The notes beneath the pieces were generated by a model, which was not told where the DNA came from, did not search any database, and saw only the letters and a program-made list of their open reading frames with translations. Positions 49,101-61,173 of a DNA stretch of 64,000 nt are shown piece by piece. The stretch comes from Owenia fusiformis (taxonomy: Eukaryota; Annelida; Polychaeta; Sabellida; Oweniidae): the NCBI GenBank assembly GCA_903813345.2, contig CAIIXF020000007.1, positions 13,560,714 through 13,624,713 of the forward strand. The letters run 5' to 3'. Position numbers and translations under genes: made by a program. The number at the start of each line of letters is the position of its first letter. Position 1 is the first letter of the stretch.

Positions 49101-50548
49101 CAATATAATCACCGTCGAATCTAAATAGCTGTGTGTTCGAAGGCTGGGCGGTGACAGTGAACACCCCGAGGTCCTCTCCAAGGGCGTAGTAATAGAAGCT
49201 CAGAGACTTGGTCCCACTGCTAGAAAACGTAGGAGAATCTATCACTGCCCTGTCATTATCGTTGGAATTGGATGCTTCCACATACAAGAACGTATCTGCG
49301 TGTGAATTGGAAAAAATCATTTGAATGTTGTGCATGTATCAAAAGTATGTTAGGTTTGCATATCTAAAACTCCTTACTAAAGTTGACTTTCTAAAAGCAT
49401 CAATGATATCCATCAGCTTTCTCTTATCATGATCTCAGGGGAGCGTTTGATTTGCATGAATATTACAACTCTTATGGATTTATTGCTTAGCACCCTGCTT
49501 ATGAACATTAAATCTAAATGACGAAATTCAAACCAACAGCATGGTTCGAGTAATGTTAATGAATAGCCGGATGACAAAACACATTCCCTCAGGTTCTTTA
49601 TTTCGTCATACAACCCAGTGGTCTGGCGTTTTCTATAATCATTACCAATATACTCACCTCCACTGTTCCCCCCGTTTGGGCCAGTTCCACCAGATGGGGT
49701 TTGGCCATTAGTGCTCCTTGTCCAGTCTTTCTGGTCGTCCTGGCGATCTACAAATCCACACATGTCACTGCCGAAGGTGCATTCCACCAACGTTGTTACT
49801 GAAAGAAATGGATGGACAGGTTATTATAGACGTAGACTTCCAATGGTTTTCTCAGTTAGCATACGTTAGAGCGAGCATGCTTTATAAAGGTATTTCAGTG
49901 ACCATGATTTTGTCTGTTAGATAAAACAATACGGTTTTGGTATTGGTATAGGTGCTTAACATTACCCTACACATTACGTGTGACCCTACATACAACATGT
50001 AAAAAGACCCTACACCATGCAGTGTGACCCCTTAATATATAGAATGGCCCTATACATTAATTAGATCGCGTGAGACCCTAAACATGTAGCGCGACCCAAC
50101 AACATATAGTATGACCCTATACATTATCAAACACATGTAGAAAGACCCTACACCATACAGTGTTACCCCACAATATATAGTATGGGCCTATACATTATCC
50201 CACACGTGTAGAAAGACCCTACACCATACAGTGTTACCCCACAATATATAGTATGGGCCTATACATTATCCCACACGTGTAGAAAGACCCTACACCATAC
50301 AGTGTTACCACCCAATATATAGTATGGCCCTATACATTATCCCACACATGTAGAAAGACCCTACACCATACAGTGTTACCCCACAATATATAGTATGGGC
50401 CTATACATTATCGTGTGACCCTACACTATGTATTATTTCGACCCCGCAATTACCCACCTGATCTCTTGTGCCTCGGTAACGCTAATGTAGACTGGAGCAA
50501 GAGGCAAATCACCCAGACACTCATTACGTTCATCGTTCCGCTCATCAT
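40163..50548 (-). CDS. Secreted MAM(3)-VWA-EGF-VWA-EGF-VWA protein, matrilin-like
   Basis: Twenty minus-strand exons join in frame: 50548-50458, 49798-49658, 49295-49113, 48920-48729, 48439-48293, 48165-47965, 47851-47708, 47365-47339, 47016-46882, 46486-46298, 45214-45068, 44311-44258, 44005-43454, 43354-43241, 43118-42768, 42478-42275, 41776-41666, 41377-41072, 40745-40494, 40170-40163. Total 3549 nt, 1182 residues plus stop. Start MMSGTMNVMSVW is chosen because it begins a signal peptide (VWVICLLLQSTLALP) followed by a dibasic RHKR. All 19 introns are phase 1, which marks a gene assembled by exon shuffling. An acceptor-like ctgcag directly before the ATG suggests a separate 5' UTR exon upstream. 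The last 8-nt exon is the weakest part; reading through the donor at 40494 would instead add KLTKEHLHIFN. Likely an extracellular matrix or adhesion protein; exact orthologue unknown. Confidence 0.9.
40494..44005 (-). other. VWA-EGF-VWA-EGF-VWA block of the modular protein
   Basis: Residues about 551-1180. VWA1 (44005-43454) is one exon: FVLDSSGSVG, GASYTG, LMIDSKTS. EGF1 (43354-43241): DGDGCRDNPCRNGGSC. VWA2 (43118-42768 and 42478-42275): FLLDTSGSIG, GGATNT, LTDGIP. EGF2 (41776-41666): DGDQCSPNPCSQGTC. VWA3 (41377-41072 and 40745-40494): LLDSSGSIG, GGATNT, LTDGIS. All three keep the MIDAS pattern (DxSxS, T, D), so metal-dependent ligand binding is plausible. VWA2 and VWA3 have an internal intron at slightly different places and VWA1 has none. 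The order resembles matrilins, which alternate VWA and EGF. Confidence 0.92.
41897..41975 (+). mobile_element. 3' tail of a LINE related to the 61-kb copy
   Basis: gtgtctcataagcc, ggctgg and tgacactgtaataaa followed by (AATA)n match the 3' end at 63430-63540 in order. A 5'-truncated insertion in an intron of the MAM/VWA gene, on the opposite strand to the gene. Confidence 0.7.
44372..44764. mobile_element. 393-bp foldback with near-perfect 125-bp arms
   Basis: agagtccatttcactgc through caaatgtcattcatgtacat is present in both orientations, essentially without mismatch, around a loop of about 135 bp. It lies in the intron after the MAM3 block. No target duplication was resolved. The near-identity of the arms suggests a recent origin. 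Confidence 0.85.
45290..45660. repeat. Two diverged direct repeats in a MAM intron
   Basis: ggggtatattcgcgtacaa then gcccctgg at about 45334, and ggggtgtattcgacaatat then acccctgc at about 45490, each followed within 100 bp by tgacgtca. About 160 bp apart. Family unknown. Confidence 0.4.
45863..46266. mobile_element. 404-bp MITE with TTAA duplication (piggyBac- or Kolobok-like)
   Basis: ggtacagctggaaagtaaca at the left is matched by tgttactttccagctgaacc at the right, with arms of about 140 bp. TTAA flanks both sides (45859-45862 and 46267-46270). It lies in the intron just upstream of the last MAM3 exon. Confidence 0.88.
46556..46695. mobile_element. 140-bp palindromic MITE with TTA duplication
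   Basis: tgccttggtcacatatg and gcgcccggccgattgag are repeated inverted on the right. TTA flanks both sides (46553-46555 and 46696-46698), as in PIF/Harbinger elements. Arms of about 60 bp around the short spacer ctctatacga. Confidence 0.8.
49955..50445 (+). repeat. 71-bp tandem repeat in the first intron of the MAM/VWA gene
   Basis: gaccctacaccatacagtg starts copies at 50144, 50215, 50286 and 50357, exactly 71 bp apart. Less regular gaccctaca/tatgaccctatac units extend left to about 49955. The array ends about 13 bp before the signal-peptide exon boundary at 50458. Confidence 0.92.
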
Positions 50549-53500
50549 CTGCAGGAAAATAAATAGTAGATCAAGTTTGATATTCTTGCACTAAAATGCA
50601 GCATTTGCTATATAATGTTTGTTTACGTATAACGTATGTTAGAATCTAGAGTTTTCTAATCATTAACAATTCTGTCGGCTATATTCATTGGACATAAAAA
50701 ACTATTTTCGTTTCCTCGATTTAAAACTATTTATAACCATGATCACGTTCACTATGATAATGGCTAATTTGCAAACTGATGGAATGACAGATACCTACAT
50801 AAATGACACGACCATTTTAGGGTTTGTAATGATATAAGTGATGAGTTTTGTCAAATTTGGCATAACCGTTTGTATACGCTCAAAGGACTTTGGTAGGATG
50901 TTTGGATGTTTTACTCGGTGCATGAGTGGCACTAGAAAAAGAAGTGAATCACCGATGAACTATTTCAAAAGATGACACTTTTTAAAAACATAATGAGGTA
51001 AACATCTTGCCTATCACGGTATAGAGTAACAAATTGAAATTGATTTAGCCAAACGAAAGACGGGTTATATCTCGCTTGAAAAAGAATGATCGATTAAATC
51101 GAAATACAGAGAAACTGAATCAATTGTTATTAAGGTGAATAAAAAACTACTGTCGTAAAAAAATATTGAAGAGTATTTATTGATTAAAAAAAGATAAGAT
51201 CACTTATCATCACAGAATTATGACATTTTGCCAAAAGATGTGAGTTGGTATACTAGTATAGGGAAGTTATGAAGCCTTGTTTTGAATTTAAATTATGTTT
51301 TTCATAGTTGAATCCATTGGTACAAGGGGGTCGGTGGGAGTTATTGCCTGTGCGTGCAATGGAAAAAATGCGCGTGGGCGGGGAAGAGACGTCTTTATCT
51401 ATGGGTGATGCTTGTCTGGCGAGGCATCGAGAATGCGAGGTGTAACAGAAGAACGATCAATCTATTTATAAGACATTTATAAAAATGAAAAGTAAAATCG
51501 GCAAACATACATTATATCTGAGAGAGAGAGGCATTGATGCCGAATGATTATGTCAAAGCGTTAAGTAAAATGTTATGTAAGTGTTGAATATGAAAAGAAG
51601 TCTTCCCTTAACATGCACCATGCATGCATTGATAAACAAGCGCATTACTTCGGAGGTCATTTTGGTGCTGCAAAATATACTATTTTTTGTCATAAAAAAT
51701 TAATAGGAATTTATCAAATTGAAGAGAAAGCTAAGCCAAGTGTAAAATGAGTGTATCGTTCATAGGGTTAACACATTTATTTATTAGACCACCTGAATAT
51801 ATCATACTGATTTTTTATTGTAATTTACATAGACAAGATCTGGTAAACAAGTTAAGTTTATGAACGCATTCAGGTGACTCCCAATGGCTTAGTCTCATTC
51901 CAACAGTTACCCACTCAAGTTTGCCACCCCGAACATTGAAATCAAATATCTTTAAATGTCTTTGTCAAATTTTGCATTTTGAGAAGTAGCCATTTTGCTA
52001 CATATTTCTGTCTTTTTATATATTCCAAAAATGACACGTCTATTAAACACGATTGAAAATATTTCATAAGAGCTTGTCAGCTTCCTGCTGGTCGCCCCAT
52101 AAGCGTTCTTTACAACCTATAACATTACATGTTGCATTTTTTATTTTGAAATAAAATTTGACTGACTGACATTTAATAAAACGTTTAGGTAGTTTAAAAT
52201 GATTATGATTAATATAACTAGACGTGCCCAATCTTGGTGTTGGACAGATCACATGCACGTGTCTGTCTTGACAAGGAAATACAACATTGCCTAACCTATT
52301 ACCCATATCAAGCCAGTCAAGCCATTTCTAAAAGCAGTGTAAATATGCTCTATCCTTTTCTTTATCAGATGGTAGGTTTTGTTTAAATTTATAATTTTGT
52401 CATGTCACAGATAATTGCGTTCAAGACTGATAGCTCAATGAGACAAAACGCAAAACAAATGGGTTTGCACTGTAAGAGGAACAGAGAAAGATACGACTTG
52501 TTAACAAACTATTCAAAAAATCATGATGCCTAATGAATATACCCGATCTTTAATCATATCTAATGTCGCCATTTTGGAATAAATGCCCAGATTGACCTAG
52601 CTACTAGCTACATATAGGCTACATTAGCTACAGGTAGGCAGGTATGGACATCACCAAGGCCATTGGGGGCTGCAGCTTGAGCGTCTAATATTGTATTATA
52701 TGGGAAGAAATGCGTAAATAACATATTTTACATGCTTAATCTACATTGGTTAGTTTGTTTAAGAAGTCATTTCATGACATTCTCAAAGAATTCACAATCA
52801 CGTACAATAAATCATTGTGGGCCATGTAATTCAAAAAATGATCCGTTTCATAAACGCACTTGGAAACTTTGTCTTATGGAAGACTTAAGACTTTATTCAT
52901 TCCAGAAATGAAAACAAAAAACGTATGCTGAATGCTGACTCTTGACGCTTAAAGGCCGCATGTATTATACTTACATTTGACAATTGTGATTTGGTTGGTG
53001 TAGGCTGCAAATCGATGTCATGGTTAATGATGACGATTTTATAACCCCAAAATCACTATCTATGAGATAACTAAACCCTATAGACATGATAATTTTCACA
53101 GATGGAAAATACGGATATACTTTCCATAACGACCCGAGATCAACATGATGAGAGTCAGGGAGTTGCTCTTTCCCATCGATGTCACTATGATATCTCATTT
53201 CTACTCAACCACGAGGAGTGAAGGATGCGTTGATTATCAGAATGCATCGATATCTTCAAGAATTTCAATATAAAGAAATAGGCGAGGGCGTCAAGACCTC
53301 TGGCGTTTTTTAAGATGTTTTTATTATGTTTACCGTCTGTATTTGTTTGCACTGGAATAAGTCATTGTATTATAATATGCCAATGTGTACATGCGACTGA
53401 CAAAACCAATTAAATACAGCAGTACCTACTGTATATCAATTCGCATTCTTGAAACAAAATTGTTTTGGAATTGCAGTTTACTTAGAACCTTTTTAAGTCA

Positions 53501-53698
53501 TTAAAAAACAGGTCTTAAATAAGTCTTAAATGAGTGACGTGTGAGGTTATCAAAACCTCTAATGAAACGATCTTTTACGGCGTTGTCGAACAACTCTTCT
53601 ACTCAATTAGTATCTATAAAGTTAAATTATATTTGATTGTAGCAAAATGAGATACGTGTAAGGAGACTAAAAATATAAATACATAAAAAATATAAATA

Positions 53699-54785
53699 CA
53701 GGGTGGTCCAAAAAATGGGACACTCGTATTTCAAAAATAAATATTGATTTTCTTGACGGAAACATGTCATATTATATACCAATGGATAGGAAATTTACTC
53801 ATCTTTAATTTGGTATATCATAAGTTCAAATTTATTATAATGTCTGTCAACCAGCGTCCATAATATAAATGACGTCATTTTTGTTTCAAAACGGGTTTTC
53901 CAAAACTTGCAAAAAACAAGTTTTATTGTCAACTTTGTTTACATAAACAGACGTTCAATATGTCAACCATTTTGATCAATTGTAGCCCTCAATTTTGGCC
54001 TAAACTGGTCAATAGCATCATTGATATGCTGTTGAGACAATCAATTTCACTTCTTAACAATTCTTTCCTTTGTAAGGGACTGAGTAGAAGTAAGGGGTTC
54101 ATGATAAACCAATTCTGTTAGTTCTCCCAATATGTGGTTGTCGCAGACGTTGATATTGGATGATCCAATTATGTTGTTTTTGGATCATTCTGATATGAGC
54201 TCACTTTGGAATCATTACATTTTCCAACAAGATGGGGCTCTAACCAATAGATCCAACAAGAGTGTCAAATGTTTAAAAGAAAATGTGCCTAGATTCACCC
54301 CCCCCCCCTTAATCACTGGCTCCCCAGATAACCCAATGTCTGCGACTACCACGTATGGGGAGAACTTACAGAATTAGTGAACCGTAAATCCTTTACATAT
54401 ATTCAGTCCCTGATGGACAGAATTATTGAGAAGTGAAATTGATTGTCTCAACAGCATATCAATGATGCTATTGACCAGTTTAGGCCAAAATTGAGGGCTA
54501 CAATTGATCAAAATGGTGGACATATTGAACATCTGCTTAAGTAAATAAAGTTGACAGTAAAACTTGGTTTTTGCAAGTTTTGGAAAACCCGTTTTGAAAC
54601 GAAAATGACGTCATTTATATTGTGGACGCTGGTTGACAGACATTGTAATAAATTTGAACTTATGATATACCAAATTAAAGATGAGTAATGCCCTATCCAT
54701 TGGTATATAATATAACATGTTTTCATCAAGAAAATCAATATTTATTTTTGAAATACGAGTGTCCCATTTTTATTGGACCACCCTG
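53699..54785. mobile_element. Foldback mariner-type element, 1087 bp, with transposase remnant
   Basis: The ends cagggtggtccaaaaaatgg and, in reverse complement, cagggtggtccaataaaaat are flanked by TA (53697-53698 and 54786-54787). The arms match for about 350 bp. The centre reads on the plus strand HYIFQQDGALTNRSNKSVK, LKENVPRF, then in other frames TYGENLQN/ELVNRKSFTYIQSLMDRI and, in the right arm, HINDAIDQFRPKLRATIDQ. The left arm encodes the same transposase tail on the minus strand. FQQDGA is the mariner catalytic-Asp block (family knowledge). Broken, non-autonomous. Confidence 0.85.
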
Positions 54786-54828
54786 TACATAAAAAATGTT
54801 TAATGTGTACTTTCACTAGTATGGGTGT

Positions 54829-54979
54829 CATTGGCGGATACAACGTGACCCATGGGACCCTGCCCCCTCCCCTTGTTCGATTTAGAGGCCCGAAATATTT
54901 TTCCATGCAGCGCAGAAATTTTTCTCAGATTTGCAATTGCCCCCTTCCTCTCCTTGTTAGCTTCTGGATCCGGCAGTTG
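54829..54979. mobile_element. Probable hAT-like MITE, 151 bp
   Basis: cattggcggataca at the left and ctggatccggcagttg at the right are imperfect reverse complements of the CAGTGGCGGATCC type. GTGT stands on both sides. It lies 42 bp from the mariner-type foldback. Weak match, so tentative. Confidence 0.45.
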
Positions 54980-55779
54980 GTGTGATAGCATCATTATGAA
55001 ATGTGTATCACAACATGCCTTTGTCACAAAGCTACGTTTCATACTATTACCTGTACATCTTTGATTTTGAATGAAGTATTTTATGATTGATCTCGTAATT
55101 TAATGGGATTCCAATACATAGGGCGAGCTCTACACAATTATACCAATTTTTTATTTTTGTCGAAACTGACTGTATTTTTTAACTGCAAAGTCAAACTTTT
55201 AAATGTGTTAATGTTTTTAAAATACGATTTGTTTCAATTATCAAAAGAAAAAAGTAATCAATTATCTACTCTTAACTTCAACAGACAATATCATAACTTT
55301 TGAATAATTAATCTCTTTATTTTCGTATATCAATTAGCAAAAAGGTAAAAACACCTAACGGATAATATTACTTACCTAAATCCTAAAATTGTAATAAAAG
55401 TCCGATAATAAAAGCAAAAATGTACAGCTATAACATTTTCTTCAAGCCAATATATTTTAATGAAAGAAAATAATTGATGGTCCACTGGTTTCAAGTTAGG
55501 AATAACCGCAGTGAGTTCGCTGCAACCCGGTAACTGGTATAATATATTCGTCCTAAACCGGTTTCCAAGTCCCTACAGTTATCACATGAATGTAAAAGAT
55601 ATATGATGCACACAGTATTCCCGTAAATGTCGCTTTGATTAGAATTGATGTATGCATTTCTTATATACACAGTAGGTAAATACCAGACTGGTGTCAGTGC
55701 AAACGTAAAGATATCATGATATGTCTTTGAATTACTGGCTTAAAAGAACTACTATTTAGAATTTAATGTTGTAACCCAC

Positions 55780-55941
55780 CAGCGGATCTAGACGGGGGCG
55801 TGCGTGGGGGGCGCACTCCCCCTATAAAAAGTCGGAAAATTTGTGTTTTGCCTTATTGCTTTTTACAAAATTTGACTCTTCGCTCACAGTTATTATCACA
55901 CGCCCCCCCCCCCCTAACACAAAATCCTGGATCCGCCCATG
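55780..55941. mobile_element. 162-bp hAT-like MITE with 8-bp duplication
   Basis: cagcggatctagac at the left and tcctggatccgcccatg at the right. Flanks TAACCCAC (55772-55779) and TAACCGAC (55942-55949) agree at 7 of 8 bases, as expected for hAT. The interior contains inverted gggggcg/cgcccccc tracts. Confidence 0.7.
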
Positions 55942-58072
55942 TAACCGACACCTATGATGACATAAAACGATAACATATGATGGAAAAACCAATGCCACAT
56001 TAAGAACTGAAGTCATATTATTTGGACTGTTTTTAACACAACATTTTTATCTGATGCTGATTGGCATGACCTCCGAGAATATATATACACGTGTAAACGA
56101 ATGTATCAACTACGTACCGTACTTTAAATATACAATATAAAAACAGGCCAATTCCTCAGAATGCCCTCTGGATTACACTTAGTTTATGATATCTCGGGGA
56201 AAATGTGCTCGCGGTTGTTCCTCGAAATCATTTTTGCCTGGAAGAGCATTAACATCACGTTGAGTCGTTCAATACGTACCTTTAAGAAAATCATAACTCG
56301 ATGAAAATGGACCTATATTTTGCATTATTCATTATGAACGCTTGCACCATTTGGATCCACCATCTATTTGAGAAAGTTCTAGAATTATAGGGCTCTAACA
56401 TACTAATTGATTTTTTACCTGCTGGAGAGAAATTTAAAATTAAAATCGTGATCTTGTCACAAGCAAAGTCGTGAAAGTTACAATTCGTCGTTGTCCCACA
56501 ACCGCGTAAACTAGAGAAACTCGTACTTATAACAACACCCTAAAATTTCGTGGTTATCAATAAGTTATGAACGGGAAATCACCTTAATTCGATATAATTT
56601 TTAGTTTATACTCATTTCAACGGTCAGGTTTCGGTGACCAATATAGAATCGACAAACAAACATTTGTAAATCAACTGGCTGACGTTCTTATAAAGGATGT
56701 AAACGATCAAAACAAAATGTATTCAATTTAAATTGTGAGCTTTATGGTGTTCGCTTGACAAATCTGAGATGTATTGAATAGATAGGATTTGTGTGAATCG
56801 ATATTTTTGTTTATAATGTTAATTCCTCGACAGCTTTAGAGTTCAAAACCATTACTTTATGGTCAAAGTGATCTGATATACAATTTGATAAAAAATTTCG
56901 AACTAAAAAATGCTTAAACTCGAAACAATCACAATAATCGAAAATTAAAATGTTTTTGGAAAGTTTATAATATTATCAGGGTCTATACTTGTCTAGATAC
57001 TCTCGAAGAATTCGTCCATGATATTCCCATCACATACGTATATATCGTCCGGAAAGTGCGAAATTCTCTTTGTTTGGGATGGGTTAATTGAATCTCTAAA
57101 TTTATTTAAATTACACATTTCGCAAAGTACCAGTTGAAGCAATGTTATTTGTTTTCTATAGCAGCTGTTGCTGATGCTTTTATCAGAGAATAATTAAACT
57201 CGTTTAAAAATCATACATAACATGAGCAGCAGGAAAAAATGATTCAACAAAAACATGTTGTTTACTGACGAGCTTCTACTGTTGTACAGAAGCCATATAA
57301 TTTTACATTATTATAAAAATAAACCTGGTAGACCTGAAACTACCTCACATCACCTAATTGTTCTTAAACAAGATACTTAATGCTCTTTAAACGTTCCCCT
57401 TTGCCTCTCAAAAGGTAACATCACAACATATTTCACAATGCAAAAACCTTCCCATCCCATGAATGGGACGAGCAATTCAGATTTATTTCGCGGTTATTTT
57501 ATTTGTCACCAGACGACAAAGAAAACAAAGAAACGCGTAGGGTTTGCATCGTGATAGATCAGAGATGCACACCTTAGTTTCGGCATGTACAATGTTGATG
57601 AAGATGCATCAGGATGCGTCTTCAGAATGATAAATGCATATTATTATTCATTGTTATAGTATATTTACTAGCAACACTATCAGATGATACATCTACTATA
57701 CTAACGATACTATCCGTTGATACATTTACTATGGAATACTGATAATAGTATTACATTTGCTTTAACTAGTATTATTATTTGGTGATGCAATAAAATGAAT
57801 TATTATATCATTGCTAGAAATTGTGTGATTTGATTGGTCGAGTCAGTACCATGTGATCAAAAATACCATAACGTATTTCACAGCTCCCTCAATTTTAGGA
57901 TAATAAAAGACGTATTGCCCGGCGTATTGCCCGCCCGGGAATTCTGACAACTACACTGGACGAAAATAAAGTGTACCATTCAATGATACTTGTACGTAAT
58001 TATGTTCACTTATGGATTGATGATATATTAATTGATAAAAATAAATGATCATAGGGAATGTCTAGCAATGAT

Positions 58073-58242
58073 ATAATAAAACAAATATTTCATTCTATGT
58101 TCGGGCAATACCTGTTGCACTTTCAATGATTTTTGCATCATGTATTTCCCTCGCCCTACGGGCTGCGGGCAATACATACCGCAAAAATCATTGAAAGATG
58201 AACAGGTATTGCCCTCCATAGAATGAAATATTTGCTTATTAC
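58073..58242. mobile_element. 170-bp palindromic hairpin
   Basis: caaatatttcattctatg, gggcaatacctgttgc and tcaatgatttttgc have reverse complements in mirrored order on the right. The centre reads ttccctcgccctacgggctg then cgggcaata. It shares the CCCTCG...CGGGC loop theme with hairpins at 1621 and 31279. Confidence 0.65.
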
Positions 58243-58592
58243 TCCTGGCCTAGTATTGTTGATTTTTTGGCATCGTTTCAATGTAAACCCCCAAAATGCG
58301 CAATCACATGATCAAATTAAACCTACGCTTACTCAATGGACAGCTTCCTTAAAAAACATGTAAGAGGGGAAACCTCGTCCTTGGTCAGGTGGCTTTTGAG
58401 AATATTGCACCGACCATAGACTGGGTTCCATCTCTTATATGTTTTTGAAAAGGCTATTGAGTTCGGTTTTGAATTTGCACATTTTGTACCGGTTGTCAGT
58501 GAAACAATGCAGTAAAATCAATTATACTATTATAATTCTATGGACCAAGCAAGAAAAATAATTAATTTCCAAATTTGAATGACAAAAAATAA

Positions 58593-58703
58593 ATAAAAAT
58601 TGGTGACTTTAAAATGAGTTGATTTTTTTCAAACTGGTTGCCATGGAAACCACTCATCACTAGTCGTGGGGCATGTGACAACCATACGTCCTCTTAATAG
58701 ACA
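58593..58703 (+). repeat. 111-bp dispersed repeat, second copy at 61063-61173
   Basis: Starts ataaaaattggtgacttt and ends cctcttaatagaca; both copies are nearly identical. The LINE at 61174 begins exactly where the second copy stops. Confidence 0.85.
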
Positions 58704-59592
58704 GTTATTGTAGTCAATACTTGTGCAGGAGATAAGGCCCATTGTTAGTTATTTTCAACAAAGTTTGGATTATAACTGTTAGAAATAGATATTTTTAGGA
58801 TAAAAGAGACGTTATTTATTGAACAGCCCCTGTATACTGTAAATGAGAAATGATATTTCCTTAAGAAACGACTGTTAAGGATAAGACGACTACTAAGGAT
58901 AAAGATGAGATTCAAAACTATTTTAAATGGTATCTAAATCAGATAGTTCTAAACAATTATATGGGTCACTGAGTCACTGCAATTTGCTTATCTTCAATGT
59001 AAATCATCACAAATCTAAAAACAATAATAACTTTTGAGCTTCTACTAATGATAGGCTGGCATGTTTTTAAATATCATGCTCAAAGAGGTCCAGACGTATC
59101 AGGCGCATATAATAAAGGACGCAAATTTCAAATTTCAACCATGTGTCTACTTACTTGTTTGTATCCTTATTCAGCACTTTAAATTGGTTATTTTTATGTA
59201 TAATATATTATGTTTTTTTATCCAAAATGTCACAGTTTGGTCGTCCATGCAGCCATATAGCGTATCACATTAACGTTTATTTAAAAAATAAAATGAAGCT
59301 TTTATATCCAAGTCTTAATTTAACGAACCACCGCATTGACCAGAAGATTTTGAACTCATAATGTTAAACATATATAGAACTCGTGCATGAATTTATAAAC
59401 ACCAGGTGAAATGGATGCTGTAGTTCCTTTGTATTAAAACACCTCACTTGTCCTGAAGCAAATTTTAATGAATCACGCCCATGTATCCTCTACATAGACA
59501 CCTAGATGCTCATTAATTCAAAATGAATAGAAGTACAATTTTCATCTTTATGAATAAATTAGAATTAATAAATGTTTACTGTTTTCAATATA

Positions 59593-60467
59593 CACTCCCC
59601 TCCATAAGTTTGGCAACCCTTTTTCCCCCATTGAACTACGTGTTAAAGCCTCTTTACCTTTGAATTTTTATTTACTTAACCTGCGGTGAAAATACTTATA
59701 CTATTGATGGAAACGTAATTTCACTTTAATTCCAATACCTCCAAATTTTCTCAATTTTTTTCCTCAATTACAGTAGGTCGAAAATTGATGATGAATTTGA
59801 TGAATTTTTGAAAATCGACATTCCCATGTTAACCAATGGGAAATGGTAGGTTTGCCGCAAGTCATATGACAGAATATCCATCCATCCGAGTCCTTGCAAA
59901 AATACGAGTTAGGCAGGTTATCGAATTTGCTAACTTTATTTAACAAAAAATTGATATGTTTCTTCAGGTTCAACAAAGTTATAGGGCTTTAAAGTCAAAA
60001 TTGTTTTTCAAAAAACCTCTCCCATTGAAATAACACAGGAGGCGAAAAATTATTTTCAAAAATGACTTTGAAGCGCTGTAACTTTAATATTCATCAAATA
60101 AACTAAACACTTAGTGTTCAAAAAAGTTAGACAATTCAATTTTCTATATGAAAATATTTTTTGCTGAATCTTTTACTGAAAAGATATCCTGATTTCTGAT
60201 TTGCCCCGAACCCTCCATTTCCCATTGGATTACATGGGAATGACGATTTTCAAAAATTCATCAAATTTATCATCAATTTTCGACCTATTGTAATTGAGGA
60301 AAAAAATTGAGAAAATTTGGAGGTATTGGAAATAAAGTCAAGTTACGTTTCCATCAATATTATAAGTTATTTCAACGCCGGTTAAGTAAATAAAAATTCA
60401 AACGTAAAGAGGCTTTAACACGTAGTTCAATGGAGAAAAAAGGTTGCCAAACTTATGGAGGGGAGTG
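59593..60467. mobile_element. 875-bp Tc1-like MITE with long arms
   Basis: cactcccctccataagtttg at the left faces caaacttatggaggggagtg at the right, with TA on both sides (59591-59592 and 60468-60469). The arms match for about 250 bp. The interior has no readable transposase. A truncated left arm of the same family is at 20534-20790. Confidence 0.9.
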
Positions 60468-60792
60468 TACTCGCATGACCTTTCATTGCAGAAAAAGCCA
60501 TCATCACTATTGAAAACTACACTTAAAAATCAATGTTTATTTTAATCATATATACTGCAATGGATATCCATATAGCATTATCAGAATGAATTAATTACAC
60601 ATTATCTACTACCTAATCAATACTATCACACATATTTGTCATTATTCAATGCCTTCTCCCCAAACGAATATAAAGGCACCCGACGACAGATTATGATTAC
60701 GTATCCGATGGTAGAATAAAGTACGTGTATCCCCACGTATCCAAACGATGGATTATGCTTGCGTATCCAACGCTGTATGCACGTACACTAGA

Positions 60793-60845
60793 CAAAATCG
60801 TGTTGAATAACTTGCAATACCAATGTTACAACCCATCTTACTCGA
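60793..60845 (+). repeat. Dispersed repeat, related to 22926-22985
   Basis: gacaaaatcgtgttgaataac and aatgttacaacccatctta match the 22.9-kb copy in order. Confidence 0.5.
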
Positions 60846-61062
60846 TGCTTAGTACTCGCAATCCTTGATTATTAATACACTTATTTGGAAGGTTATTTGA
60901 GCTTACCCTTTGGTATTGATACACTTATTTGTGGTTATTAGGCCCGAATACTGAGGTTTTTTCTTTTAATTAGTCTTATTCTATTGCATTAATATTTAAT
61001 GATTTTCAATGACAAGGGATTGTTCTTTAAGAGCTTTAATTTTATAATCCATATAACTTGTG

Positions 61063-61173
61063 ATAAAAATTGGTGACTTTAAAATGAGTTGATTTTTTTA
61101 AAACTGGTTGCCATGGATACCACTCATCTCTAGTCGTGGGGCATGTGACAACCATACGTCCTCTTAATAGACA
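61063..61173 (+). repeat. 111-bp dispersed repeat, copy 2
   Basis: Matches 58593-58703. The LINE sequence follows directly. Confidence 0.85.

Larger units (their letters stand above)
45068..49798 (-). other. Three MAM domains of the modular protein
   Basis: Residues about 31-532. MAM1 uses exons 49798-49658, 49295-49113, 48920-48729 (VECTFGSDMCGF, TFLYVEASNS, WSSDFAIDDFKV). MAM2 uses 48439-48293, 48165-47965, 47851-47708 (FSCDFSSGMCNM, HTGPRNG, NYLFVESSN, YSSDFAIDDISV). MAM3 uses 47016-46882, 46486-46298, 45214-45068 (IDCGFESGDCEF, YYMYVEATDG, WSSDIAIDNVKI). Every MAM is cut at the same two places, so the three are tandem duplicates. Gly/Asp/Ser-rich linkers follow: part of 48920-48729 after MAM1, the 9-residue exon 47365-47339 after MAM2, the 18-residue exon 44311-44258 after MAM3. 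MAM domains mediate adhesion and oligomerisation (family knowledge). Confidence 0.92.

Noticed and set aside
33180-50445. Regular short repeats (22-bp and 71-bp arrays) considered as CRISPR arrays
   Set aside because: Units are contiguous without unique spacers and the context is a eukaryotic intron or intergenic region.
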